Assembly (NCBI GenBank): GCA_030430725.1
Contig: JAUIKP010000229.1
Span: forward strand, 1 to 5,907
Source: Nitrospiria bacterium
Lineage (GTDB): Bacteria; Nitrospirota; Nitrospiria; Nitrospirales; UBA8639
Length of the DNA stretch: 5,907 nucleotides
Reading direction: 5' to 3'
Made by a program: the position numbers and the translations under genes. Positions 1 through 5,824 of this stretch are shown here, piece by piece. The stretch's first letter is position 1; each line of letters begins with the position of its first letter. The notes beneath the pieces were generated by a model. That model searched no databases. It was not told where the DNA came from and saw nothing but the letters and a program-made list of their open reading frames with translations.

Positions 1-1
1 C

Positions 2-103
2 CAACTCCAGGTTGCGCTGTATCAATCGTCGATCTTCTATCCGGCGAGGCTCTATACGCCGGTCCGAAACCGATATCTGAAGCGAGGAGGATTTGCAGTC
101 TAA
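2..103 (+). CDS. Possible C-terminal end of an unidentified protein (partial, 5' end outside window)
   Basis: A frame open from the window edge encodes 33 residues and ends at TAA (101-103). The peptide is basic and rich in Tyr and Arg, with a stretch reading PARLYTPVRNRYLKRGGF. I do not recognise the family. The third codon positions in this frame look more G/C-rich than in the other + frame open here (ending at 123), which is the only reason to prefer it. A - strand frame is also open over the same bases, so strand and frame are uncertain. No terminator hairpin with a T-run follows it. Confidence 0.25.
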   Translation, partial: QLQVALYQSSIFYPARLYTPVRNRYLKRGGFAV

Positions 104-392
104 TTCCACAAATGTTTCTCCCATGAGGTTATGTGAGCCATCTCATACAGGCTACCCGCATGATTCATTAGTTTTCATGCAGCCGGTCAATGCATGGTAT
201 GTTTTCAGGTTGACTACTACTTGCCTCTCCCCCTTCTATTTGGCTTTACCTTTACCAATGAATGTACAGAACGTGCTTTGAACACCTCAACGAAATCTCA
301 AGAGGATACACTCTCAAAGCGGACAGTCCATAACAAAGTACATTGAAGTGCCGGCTATTCCTCATTGAATCCTGTCTGCAGCATCACGACCA
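104..392. other. Intergenic region without a recognisable gene
   Basis: No frame on either strand gives a convincing protein here, and no tRNA-like fold or hairpin plus T-tract stands out. The only pattern noted is a TGTGA-N6-TCATA element at 132-147, one base off a CRP box. It lies between the end of the possible left-edge gene and the end of the FecR gene, so it is not in a promoter position for either. Confidence 0.5.
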
Positions 393-415
393 TCATGGAA
401 TTTGACGACGTGCTC

Positions 416-982
416 TTACAGTAACGCTTGTCCTTTTGCTGAAACGACCGATTGTCCTCCGGTGAGCGAAAACGTTCTCTCGTCGGTAGCGACTACACCC
501 TTCCCATCAAAGATAGTGATTTCTGTTTTAGTGCTTCCGATCCGAATCAATTTTTCCGTTTCTTCCACACCTGCATTGACAAATGGGGTACCTCCCTCTA
601 CCGCGCGAACAGCACGGGTGAAAACATCGGTGGCACGTTCGATGAGGACCACCAAAACTGCCTGCTCTTTTTGAATTCCTCCCAGAGTGATGGTGGTGTT
701 TTGATCCAACCGGAGTACCGCTCGATTGGCAAGGGCGATATCCGCCCGACTCCCGTCACCTACCCGAATGCGATCCCCCGCACAGAAGATATCGTTAAGA
801 CTCACCGGCTTCCACTGCTCGACATTCACGCGGCGCACCTCCACTTTGCCCTGAATGGACACAACCGTCGCCACAATGGGATTGCATTCGGCAGCCGAGG
901 TGACCGGGGGTGAAAACCCAACAGCCAAGAAGCTGATGCACAGTAGCCAGGAGGAACAGACAGAGACCGCGTGCATGGTCAT
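416..982 (-). CDS. Secreted FecR-domain protein, shortened at the C-terminus
   Basis: The 188-residue product starts with a signal peptide: a hydrophobic core at about residues 9-22 and a likely cleavage after TSA (residue 30). It should therefore act in the periplasm or at the envelope. The FecR domain covers about residues 38-165. It contains the family's typical GDRIRVGDGSRADIAL block (69-84), the LDQNTTITL strand (92-100) and TPFVNAGVEETEK (132-144), where relatives usually have VEGTE. Many such proteins are stand-alone envelope proteins, often encoded beside CHASE2-cyclase or TPR genes; their exact role is unclear and they are not all iron-signal transducers. No such partner is visible here. 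The start ATG at 982 is chosen because it gives a complete signal peptide; no strong Shine-Dalgarno precedes it. The frame ends right after GGQSVVSAKGQ, where relatives continue into a conserved V-R-P-R-D-A-V-Q-W segment. A remnant of that segment appears in the next frame (425-393), so the gene may be frameshifted. Confidence 0.8.
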   Translation of the reverse strand: MTMHAVSVCSSWLLCISFLAVGFSPPVTSAAECNPIVATVVSIQGKVEVRRVNVEQWKPVSLNDIFCAGDRIRVGDGSRADIALANRAVLRLDQNTTITLGGIQKEQAVLVVLIERATDVFTRAVRAVEGGTPFVNAGVEETEKLIRIGSTKTEITIFDGKGVVATDERTFSLTGGQSVVSAKGQALL

Positions 983-1209
983 ATTGCACCCGTGTTTAGT
1001 ATATGTAGAAGGTGAGTTCTTTGTTCTCGTCTTTCGAGGTTTTGGTGATCGTAAACCTGGGAATTTTTGGTGAGAATATCCATACAGTCATTCACTCCTT
1101 TTTCTCCCAGAGTTTATCGCCACGATCCCGTTGCTTGGATTCGAAGACTTTTGACGACACGAGACGTCGCATGACGCGAGGGGAGAACGCGTAGGAAGAT
1201 TGGAGTTCC

Positions 1210-1413
1210 TTACGGGTTTATGGTTCTGCCATCTGGATCGCCATCTTTTCTTCTGACAATTGGAGGCGACAAATCGTCGGTCTCAACAACGTGCCCTTTG
1301 TGGCTTTGGACATATTCGACTTCATCCACCCATTGTTCTCAGGCTTTAAGAATACCTTTAAAAAGACGGATGATCTGTCTGTTAAAGATGACGGTTTCTT
1401 GTTGCATGCACAT
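1210..1413 (-). pseudogene. Candidate small broken gene with an in-frame TGA
   Basis: Reading the - strand from ATG at 1413 (or 1407) gives 24 residues including FNRQIIRLFKGILKA. Then comes TGA (1341-1339), then 42 more residues in the same frame, including EQWVDEVEYVQSHKGH and KDGDPDG, up to TAA at 1210. A Shine-Dalgarno AAGGAAGG (1423-1416) lies 8 bases before the ATG at 1407, which is ideal spacing. The TGA sits where TGG (Trp) would read smoothly as KAWEQW, so one point mutation could have split a 67-residue gene. I know no family for it. Against it: a second - strand frame and a + strand frame (open 1195-1629) also run through here, so this could be chance openness. Confidence 0.2.
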
Positions 1414-2252
1414 GTCCTTCCTTCACATTTCTTCGCAACGGGTTATCGAATCGATCCTATGCCTCAACGACTTGACGAATCCTGTTTTCCATTGACTAAG
1501 ACTTTTGAGAGGGAGGCAGCATTCGTGGTTCGCACTTTCTACCCATCTTCGAATCCGACTCCTTTCGTCATGAATTCCTTGACGACAGCAAAGAACCCAA
1601 CCCAGCGAGGCGATGTTCGTCAACAATAAACAATTGGTACTCAGAAAAACGTGCCGAGGCTATTCTCTCTTTACATGTCGCGATACCGACAATCCTTTCT
1701 TATGGATTGGCAGATACGTGCCATGGAGATGATTGAGGCTCATGGTTTTTGTGATGTTGATTACCTTAGATGTAATTCAGGCAACTTCAATACCATCTAT
1801 ATGTTAAGTTCTCTTGCCAAAATGTTTGAAACTAACCTAATTGGCTGAAAACAGATATTTCCATTTTCAAAACCTTTCAACCAAGGTTATGCCATTTCAG
1901 GCGCCATGGAAGGGTATCCATTTGGATACATTATTTATCTATTTAGATACATTTCTGATTGGCGACTGATTGTTTTTGAATGTCCCAAGGTCAATCATTG
2001 AGGTCTAGGTATTGTCTTTTAGTCCGAATGCTCCATGATCCCTCTCAAATTTTTCAAGACAGGCCTGATGGATTGCGATTCTTTTTCTGAGAGAGAATCT
2101 GCAAAATCCACATGATCCAACACAGGCATTGGGATTATTGGAGGCGTGGTCGGTTTGAAGAAAGAATGGCCAACCAACGTCAATCGGTTGTCTGAATGGG
2201 GGGTGAGGTTTGGAAAATGGACGGGAGGAACAGAAAAGTGAAAAGGTCAGTG
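1414..2252. other. Long stretch without an intact gene
   Basis: About 840 bp with no frame I can defend as coding. Open frames such as + 1651-1848 and - 1423-1626 lack a Shine-Dalgarno and a recognisable domain. The right half is AT-rich. It contains the tandem palindromes at 1914-1950 and a hairpin at 2077-2099 (10 pairs including G-T wobbles, 3-base loop) that has no T-run on either side and so is not a typical intrinsic terminator. No clear terminator for the phosphodiesterase gene was found after its stop at 2253. Confidence 0.5.
1914..1950. repeat. Two matching operator-like palindromes in tandem
   Basis: Site A (1914-1929) is GTATCCA-TT-TGGATAC, with perfect 7-base arms. Site B (1936-1949) is TATCTA-TT-TAGATA, with perfect 6-base arms. 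Both fit TATC-Y-A-TT-T-R-GATA, and their centres (1921.5 and 1942.5) are exactly 21 bp apart, two turns of the helix. Part of the same pattern is a direct repeat TTTGGATACATT / TTTAGATACATT. Symmetry, repetition and helical phasing are what is expected of sites for a dimeric DNA-binding protein. No gene start lies close by, so the target is unknown; a lost gene, a replication or partition element, or chance in AT-rich DNA are alternatives. Confidence 0.5.
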
Positions 2253-3044
2253 CTAGAACTTCAATTCCTGGCCTTCCTTCAAAATGGTGACGTGGGGGAT
2301 GTCCAGATGGCGTATTTCATCAATGATTTGGTCTCGTACGGTAGGCTTCATATGGTAAACATATAAGGGCAGATCAGGTTTCCCAATTTTTCGATATTCC
2401 TGGGCTAAAAGAGTTGGCGTGAGATGTTTACTTCGAGAAGCCATGTCTCTCATTGAATCGGGGAAGGATACCTCAATAAAGACTCCTTTTAAATTTGGTA
2501 TCCGGGCCGCCTCTCGCCAAAGGTTTTCCGTCACATAAGTATCTCCACTATAAATCCAGGCCACCTCGTCATCCTGAATAATAAAACCTGCTGTTTCGAC
2601 AGTATGGTTAACGGGAATAGGGGTTACCCTAAGCCTTCCAGGCAAGCGCCATTCCCGTTTGGGCTCTAACTCCTCGCCACGCAACATGGAATATTGAGAT
2701 TCTGGAAGATGGAAGAAATTCGGAAAGACCAAATCGTTAAAGACATGCTTTTGAAGTCCAACTAAAACCGAGGGTAAACTGGCTACCACGATTTGATGAT
2801 CCACCCGTCCGGTCATATTATCGACAAGTGGGGGAATGCCCTTTACGTGATCTAAATGCAAGTGGGACAGGAGGATATGTGTGATTCGTTTTTGCTCATC
2901 TAAAGTGAGTCCTGATGCTAATGTTCCAGCATCTACCATCAATTCTTCATTAACCAAAAACCCCACGCTCCGACAAATATGCGGACTGGTCGGTCCATTC
3001 AAGAGCAGGTCAGACCCATGGGCTCCCAGTACCCGGATGTTCAC
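2253..3044 (-). CDS. Class II 3',5'-cyclic-nucleotide phosphodiesterase (metallo-beta-lactamase fold)
   Basis: Predicted to hydrolyse cAMP (perhaps cGMP) to the 5'-monophosphate using two metal ions. The metal-binding motif SHLHLDHVKG gives H61, H63, D65 and H66. Further likely ligands are H147 (NHTVETAGF), D168 (YSGDT), H207 (SKHLT) and H231 (YHMKP). The N-terminal strand RVLGAHGSD and the block VDAGTLASGL before the HxHLDH motif are typical of the class II family (PDEase_II, as in V. fischeri CpdP and yeast PDE1), although the residues after the motif (IPPLV) depart from the classical signature. The GTG at 3044 is preferred to the TTG at 3068 because AAAGGA sits six bases before it and the family's first strand follows directly; this gives 263 residues. 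There is no signal peptide, so the enzyme is likely cytoplasmic, unlike the periplasmic V. fischeri enzyme. It lies downstream of a CRP-like regulator gene on the same strand, with two perfect CRP boxes in between. Other MBL hydrolase activity cannot be excluded. Confidence 0.85.
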   Translation of the reverse strand: MNIRVLGAHGSDLLLNGPTSPHICRSVGFLVNEELMVDAGTLASGLTLDEQKRITHILLSHLHLDHVKGIPPLVDNMTGRVDHQIVVASLPSVLVGLQKHVFNDLVFPNFFHLPESQYSMLRGEELEPKREWRLPGRLRVTPIPVNHTVETAGFIIQDDEVAWIYSGDTYVTENLWREAARIPNLKGVFIEVSFPDSMRDMASRSKHLTPTLLAQEYRKIGKPDLPLYVYHMKPTVRDQIIDEIRHLDIPHVTILKEGQELKF

Positions 3045-3050
3045 AAAAAT

Positions 3051-3056
3051 TCCTTT
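3051..3056 (-). promoter_or_regulatory. Ribosome binding site that decides the phosphodiesterase start
   Basis: AAAGGA on the - strand, followed by the six-base spacer ATTTTT and GTG at 3044. The longer reading from TTG at 3068 would place this site inside the gene and has no comparable site of its own. Confidence 0.65.
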
Positions 3057-3203
3057 GAATGACAGCAATGACCTATACGCTTGCCTTACAAGTGTGCCAT
3101 ATTCAAAAAATGCAGGGATGAGCGACCAATTTCAAGTCGTGGAATCCCAGGGGGTACCCACCTCTCTGATGGAAGGACAATTCGAGGATCTTTTCTACTT
3201 TTT

Positions 3204-3209
3204 AATTTA
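3204..3209 (-). promoter_or_regulatory. Candidate -10 element of the phosphodiesterase promoter
   Basis: TAAATT on the - strand matches TATAAT at four of six bases. If it is the -10, transcription would start near 3197 and the nearer CRP box would be centred at -41.5, the class II activator position, with the farther box at -64.5. The leader to the GTG would be about 150 nt. The hexamer was chosen partly because of this fit, so it is a prediction, not independent evidence. Confidence 0.35.
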
Positions 3210-3230
3210 TCCCATTCCAGGCCTCCTGTC

Positions 3231-3246
3231 TGTGATATTCATCACA
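3231..3246. promoter_or_regulatory. CRP box, promoter-proximal
   Basis: TGTGATATTCATCACA: both five-base half sites TGTGA / TCACA match the E. coli CRP consensus perfectly with a six-base spacer, and the symmetry extends to six-base arms (TGTGAT/ATCACA). It lies 187 bp upstream of the phosphodiesterase start and after the end of the regulator gene. Confidence 0.75.
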
Positions 3247-3253
3247 TTCTTGG

Positions 3254-3269
3254 TGTGATTCTCCTCACA
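3254..3269. promoter_or_regulatory. CRP box, promoter-distal
   Basis: TGTGATTCTCCTCACA: a second perfect TGTGA-N6-TCACA, with flanking bases giving six-base arms (GTGTGA/TCACAC). Its centre is 23 bp from the first box, about two helical turns, so two dimers could bind side by side on nearly the same face of the DNA. Confidence 0.75.
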
Positions 3270-3329
3270 CTTCGTCAACTCCATACCTTCTTAAAATCAT
3301 CAATATCACTAACGCAAATCTGTAGGGTT

Positions 3330-3998
3330 TTATTCCCATAATCTATTGATATATATCGTGTTCCTAGTAACCGTAAGACTTCCGTTTTCTTTAAGAGCCT
3401 TAAGGGTCCGACTCAAGGTTTCCCTGGAGCACCCGACCATGTTGGCTAATTCCTGGAAGGAGGGGCGATTGGATATCAATATTTGTCCGTTCGTCTCCAC
3501 CCCACCCTGGAACTCTGCTAAATTTAGCAGACATCGCCCCACACGCCCATACAAATCAAACATGACGAGACTGCGAACCTGTTCGCTGACCTTCCTCAAT
3601 CGTTGGGAAAGATTTTTGAGAATTTTCATAGCAATGTCTGGATGGTGTTTTAAAAGTTCCGTCAATGCCTTCCGCCCCAATAAAAAAAATTCACTCGGCT
3701 CCACTGTTATCACCGATGCGGATCGTGGAGCCGATTCCAGAATGGCCATCTCACCGAAAAAATTCCCTGGACCTAAGTGCGAGAGGATAAATTCCTGCCC
3801 GTTTTTTCCGGTTAACAACACTTTGACTTTGCCTGACAAAATAATGAACAACACGTCGCCTGAATCGCCTTCTTGGAATATCACATTTTTGTCAGGAAAC
3901 TTTTGGCGACTCCCGGAAGCGGCCAACAGATTAAGTTCCTGATCCGCTAATTCGGAAAAGAGTGGGACATTTTTAATGGCTTGTTTGTACATCACCAT
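3330..3998 (-). CDS. CRP/FNR-family transcription regulator, CRP-like
   Basis: A 222-residue two-domain regulator of the usual family length. The N-terminal cyclic-nucleotide-binding beta-roll spans about residues 12-115. Its phosphate-binding cassette FFGEMAILESAPRSASV keeps G82, E83, R92, S93 and A94, the equivalents of CRP G71, E72, R82, S83 and A84. The dimer helix follows (about 117-148). At the place of CRP T127-S128, which contact the adenine, this protein has V137-S138. The C-terminal winged helix-turn-helix (about 178-218) carries GCSRETLSRTLKAL; R192, E193 and R197 match CRP R180, E181 and R185, which read TGTGA. FNR proteins have V in place of that first R. There is no N-terminal cysteine cluster, so no Fe-S oxygen sensing is expected. 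The ATG at 3998 has an AGGA 11 bases upstream, inside a 14-bp palindrome; the ATG at 3992 is an alternative start. It probably regulates the downstream phosphodiesterase gene through the paired boxes. cAMP is the likely but unproven ligand. Confidence 0.9.
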   Translation of the reverse strand: MVMYKQAIKNVPLFSELADQELNLLAASGSRQKFPDKNVIFQEGDSGDVLFIILSGKVKVLLTGKNGQEFILSHLGPGNFFGEMAILESAPRSASVITVEPSEFFLLGRKALTELLKHHPDIAMKILKNLSQRLRKVSEQVRSLVMFDLYGRVGRCLLNLAEFQGGVETNGQILISNRPSFQELANMVGCSRETLSRTLKALKENGSLTVTRNTIYINRLWE

Positions 3999-4000
3999 GA

Positions 4001-4014
4001 CAGGAAATTTCCTG
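4001..4014. promoter_or_regulatory. 14-bp palindrome over the ribosome binding site of the regulator gene
   Basis: CAGGAAATTTCCTG is perfectly self-complementary and ends two bases before the ATG at 3998. It includes the AGGA that is the best Shine-Dalgarno for the gene. As DNA it could be an operator. As RNA it could fold into a five-pair stem with an AATT loop that hides the ribosome site. It does not resemble a CRP box, so simple self-binding by the encoded protein is not indicated. Confidence 0.4.
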
Positions 4015-4102
4015 GCGAGTCATTCTTCCCTTGGATTGAGCAGGGATTAGTTCTTTTTCGAATAAAGCACAATAATTCCGGCATCAGCCCATTTTTAAGA
4101 AT

Positions 4103-4427
4103 TCAAATGGAACCATCATGCAAAAATATTTCAATAAAGACAACACCCTTGTGCATGGCGACCACGATCCACTGAGCCTCCAGGGATACACACTTGCTCG
4201 ATCAAACCGGTGACCATTGCCGGGATCATCGTCAGGATGGCCAAATCTTCTTCATGATTTCCATGCATTCCTTCTCATGTCTCTTTTGTCTGATGATGAG
4301 ACACCATCCACAAAAACCTCCTCGAAGAATCGAATAATCGCGAAACGCGTCTCAACATGCCCTGCACGGTAACGTCCTTCTTGTCAGAAAGGTCGGAAAT
4401 CTGGACTCGTCCGTAAGGCCAAACACC
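4103..4427 (-). pseudogene. Candidate decayed gene upstream of the regulator
   Basis: Pieces of plausible protein follow one another on the - strand but are broken. From 4427 one frame reads GRVQISDLSDKKDVTVQG and on to a TGA at 4277-4275. The same frame then resumes with EEDLAILTMIPAMVTGLIEQ up to about 4190. The sense then seems to move to the next frame, which reads EAQWIVVAMHKGVVFIEIF and ends at TGA (4105-4103). One stop and one shift (somewhere in 4180-4201) would thus reunite a product of about 108 residues. An earlier shift near 4412 may link it to KVFGLTD in a third frame. I cannot name a family. Short open pieces of this kind also arise by chance, so this is a suggestion. Confidence 0.3.
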
Positions 4428-4865
4428 TTATGCTGACTTGCGGAAGGTAAACTTTAGGACTGCACCTGTCCTTTTTTAAGTAGGGGTTGATATCGTCCTC
4501 CTAGGCTTCATGGCTCTCCTGCGCCACCAAGAACCCCTTTCCTGTAACTTCTTGGTTGCGTGTCGGATAATTATAGGTTTCCCCTTCCAGATTCATCGCT
4601 ATTGATATATTTGCATTCTTTAGCTAGCCTAAAAAACTCGGATGAGATTTTTGATCGTCCATTCATATCGAAGTTGATAATTTCAGTTTTTTGGAACGGA
4701 TGAGCTAAATGCTAAATAAAGTATTGATAGAGGAATGAACGAAACCGACTACTCTCCCTGGCCTATTTTTATTTCTTGTTACCAGGCCAATGACAATGAG
4801 AAGTTTGGATTTTTCGCATATATCAGTATTGATTAACTTTTTTTATTACGTCCTCATTTATCGTT
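4428..4865. other. AT-rich stretch without an intact gene
   Basis: Only short frames are present. On the - strand one reads EIINFDMNGRSKISSEFF (within 4711-4565) and another GETYNYPTRNQEVTGKGF (within 4596-4501); they could be further remnants of the broken gene to the left. A 33-codon + frame at 4735-4836 has AGAGGA touching its ATG, too close to serve as a ribosome site. No promoter could be assigned with confidence to the + strand gene starting at 4866. Confidence 0.45.
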
Positions 4866-5591
4866 ATGGTACATCCCCAGGACAGACCATCAACGACTTC
4901 AGGCTCTAGGCATACAAGGGTAGATGGTGCCATCATTCCAGCAGGGTCAGTTTCAAATCAACCCCGCGAGCCGGAGATTGCACGGGGCAATTCCACGAAA
5001 CCTCAGTCGGATTTAATTCGAAAAGCTCACGCCGTCCTCCAAGACGAACTCAAATCCCGTACAAGTCTGAATACGGAGGTCCTGCCAATGGATGCCCTTC
5101 CAAACTTGCAGGATCTCGAAACTACAGTGGAGCCATTGCGCCAACAGCCGGGGGCATTGGTCGACACTTTCATGGATGTGCCGAAACATCGGCCAGAGTC
5201 CCTGGCTCACAGGTCATCCCGACTCACCAGGATTGAAGAGCTCCAGCCTGAGGATCATTTCCAACCAATAGTCCTGCTCAAGATTCCCTTACCCGTCAGT
5301 CCAGGGCAAACCGGTCACATAGACTTCACCCTGTTCAATGACGACCCCACAGAAACAGCCGAGCATACCCTGTATACGACGAATCTTGTTGGCATGTCCG
5401 GGCACAACATTCCTGAGACATACATAACCGTGTTTCCGAATCCAATTCGAATCCCGCCTGGGGAATCCGTAGACGGGCGCTTTGAGATTCACGTCCCCAC
5501 CGGCACTCCACAAGGGAGCTATGGCGGTTTGCTACAAACGGAAGACATCACCCGGCTCCAGGCCGTAATCCGCCTTTCTGTTGGTTTCTAA
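4866..5591 (+). CDS. Protein with C-terminal NEW3/Ig-like beta-sandwich domain, function unknown
   Basis: The 241-residue product has two parts. Residues 1-130 are polar and low in hydrophobic residues, with a helical-looking stretch around 48-65, and are probably flexible. Residues about 138-241 look like an immunoglobulin-type sandwich of the NEW3 kind: a strand after VSPGQTGHIDFTLFND, then FPNPIRIPPGESVDGRFEIHVP and GTPQGSYGGLLQ. The order pGes...v.VP..tp.GsY.G.l is what marks these domains, which usually bind or space other modules and are not enzymes. There is no signal peptide or membrane segment, so export is not supported by the sequence. The start is unsure: ATG 4866 has no Shine-Dalgarno, while the in-frame ATG at 5088 (residue 75) has GGAGG eight bases upstream and would give 167 residues. 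The next gene follows after 233 bp on the same strand. Confidence 0.75.
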   Translation: MVHPQDRPSTTSGSRHTRVDGAIIPAGSVSNQPREPEIARGNSTKPQSDLIRKAHAVLQDELKSRTSLNTEVLPMDALPNLQDLETTVEPLRQQPGALVDTFMDVPKHRPESLAHRSSRLTRIEELQPEDHFQPIVLLKIPLPVSPGQTGHIDFTLFNDDPTETAEHTLYTTNLVGMSGHNIPETYITVFPNPIRIPPGESVDGRFEIHVPTGTPQGSYGGLLQTEDITRLQAVIRLSVGF

Positions 5592-5639
5592 GGAAGATTC
5601 GGCTCTGAACAGGATTGCGGGGAACCAGGATTCTCAACA

Positions 5640-5661
5640 CACGTACATGAACCAGTACGTG
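5640..5661. repeat. Inverted repeat after the NEW3-domain gene
   Basis: CACGTAC and GTACGTG are perfect seven-base arms around an eight-base loop, 49 bp after the stop codon. No T-run follows, so it is not a standard intrinsic terminator. It could be an mRNA 3' stem or an operator for the gene starting at 5825. Confidence 0.35.
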
Positions 5662-5811
5662 GAGAAAAGGGAAATGGAATTGCACGATAACAACGGCAGT
5701 ATTCCAAATACTTAGGTCGCAGTGAAACGAAATCTCCGGAGAGTACGTGTCGGTGCATGAGGAGACCAAGCGGCCAAGAATGCTGCCGGCGATTTTCTTC
5801 AGCTTCTGTTC

Positions 5812-5817
5812 AGAGGG
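5812..5817 (+). promoter_or_regulatory. Ribosome binding site of the right-edge gene
   Basis: AGAGGG, seven bases before ATG 5825. The reading frame is open upstream of this ATG, so this site, together with the usual MTF start of the family, fixes the start here. Confidence 0.7.
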
Positions 5818-5824
5818 AATAGAC

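Noticed and set aside
132..147. TGTGAGCCATCTCATA, one mismatch from a CRP box
   Set aside because: It lies between the 3' ends of two genes facing each other, with no promoter nearby; a 9 of 10 match can occur by chance.
452..913. Open + strand frame of 153 codons
   Set aside because: It is antisense to the FecR-domain gene, which has a signal peptide and family motifs.
996..1172. Two short - strand frames (26 and 31 codons) in a row just upstream of the FecR gene, the second starting right after the first's TGA and preceded by AAGGAG
   Set aside because: The AAGGAG is only three bases from the ATG, the first frame has no ribosome site, and both are too short to judge by content.
1291..1629. 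Open + strand frame starting GTG, open back to 1195
   Set aside because: No ribosome binding site and no recognisable domain; two - strand frames are open over part of it as well, so openness alone is not evidence.
2077..2099. Hairpin with 10 pairs and a 3-base loop downstream of the phosphodiesterase gene
   Set aside because: It sits more than 150 bases after the stop, uses several G-T pairs and has no T-run on the - strand, so it is not supported as a terminator.
3344..3358. TTGAT-ATAT-ATCG, resembling an FNR box
   Set aside because: The second half site is incomplete, it lies inside the coding end of the regulator gene, and the recognition helix fits TGTGA rather than TTGAT.
3346..3942. 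Open + strand frame of 198 codons
   Set aside because: It is antisense to the CRP-like gene, whose domains and motifs are unmistakable; the + frame has no recognisable domain.
4278..4303. TGTCTC / GAGACA inverted repeat with a 14-base loop
   Set aside because: Arms are only six bases with a long loop, it falls in the suspected broken gene, and there is no terminator T-run.
4735..4836. 33-codon + strand frame ending 29 bases before the gene at 4866
   Set aside because: The AGAGGA touches the ATG and leaves no spacing for initiation; no recognisable content.
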